Origin: Alphaproteobacteria bacterium
Lineage (GTDB): Bacteria > Pseudomonadota > Alphaproteobacteria > Micavibrionales > UBA1664
Reading direction: 5' to 3'
NCBI GenBank assembly: GCA_030427215.1
Contig: JAUHXB010000079.1
Span: 1 to 6,053, forward strand
Length of the DNA: 6,053 nt
The position numbers were made by a program, and so were the translations under genes. Below the pieces are notes generated by a model that was given only the letters and a program-made list of their open reading frames with translations, made no database searches and was not told the DNA's origin. Shown here piece after piece: positions 6,030-6,053 of the stretch (positions are counted from its first letter, which is position 1; the number at the start of each line of letters is the position of its first letter).

Positions 6030-6053
6030 ATGTTTGTTAGAGATAATTTTAAG
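6030..6053 (+). CDS. start of an unidentified gene (3' cut by window edge)
   Basis: ATG at 6030 opens a frame of eight codons (MFVRDNFK) that runs off the window. It is supported by the upstream promoter, a leader of suitable length, and AAGAAAG eight bases before the ATG, which can pair with the 3' end of 16S rRNA. The peptide is too short to identify. An operator-controlled promoter of this form often precedes a self-regulating transcription factor or a stress-induced gene, but that is speculation. Confidence 0.45.

Overview
The window looks like chromosomal DNA from an AT-leaning alphaproteobacterium. The evidence is the central gene, a multi-PAS, DivL-type kinase whose phospho-acceptor histidine is replaced by tyrosine, a form best known from alphaproteobacteria, and a lytic transglycosylase whose SLT core resembles ones I recall from that class. 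I cannot name a genus.

Layout, left to right. (1) 2-721 (+): the 3' part of an alpha/beta-hydrolase gene of the dienelactone hydrolase / PAF-acetylhydrolase-like group, cut by the left window edge, with catalytic Ser, Asp and His visible. (2) 676-1617 (-): a lytic transglycosylase that converges on the hydrolase with a 46-bp 3' overlap. (3) 1602-3848 (+): a four-PAS, HisKA/HATPase protein with H-box VSYQLRTP, divergent from and slightly overlapping the transglycosylase 5' end. (4) 3850-5565 (-): an SGNH/GDSL hydrolase with a middle beta domain and a C-terminal LamG-like domain, meeting the kinase gene tail to tail with one base between the stops. (5) 5566-6029: a regulatory and repeat-bearing intergenic region. 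(6) 6030 to the edge (+): the first eight codons of another gene.

The four large genes alternate strands, so no operon is visible and each gene probably has its own promoter. Coding is packed to the point of overlap up to 5565 and then opens into about 460 bp of non-coding DNA. This region holds two good sigma70-like promoters facing outward. The leftward one (TTGACA-17-TATATT) drives the SGNH gene but is followed at once by a terminator-shaped hairpin. The rightward one (TTGACA-17-TAAGAT) drives the edge gene and is overlapped by a perfect 11-bp inverted repeat placed as an operator. Between them lie degraded CGCAAAG-type repeats and a GTCATCCC...GAGGGG element, both resembling dispersed intergenic repeats of bacterial genomes.

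Functionally, the kinase points to the CckA-ChpT-CtrA cell-cycle circuitry and the transglycosylase to peptidoglycan remodelling. The SGNH protein resembles esterases found on phage tails or as secreted carbohydrate esterases. No common pathway can be shown. The points most worth following up are the tyrosine H-box, the promoter/hairpin leader of the SGNH gene, and the operator at the right edge. I found no CRISPR array, tRNA, rRNA or transposase.
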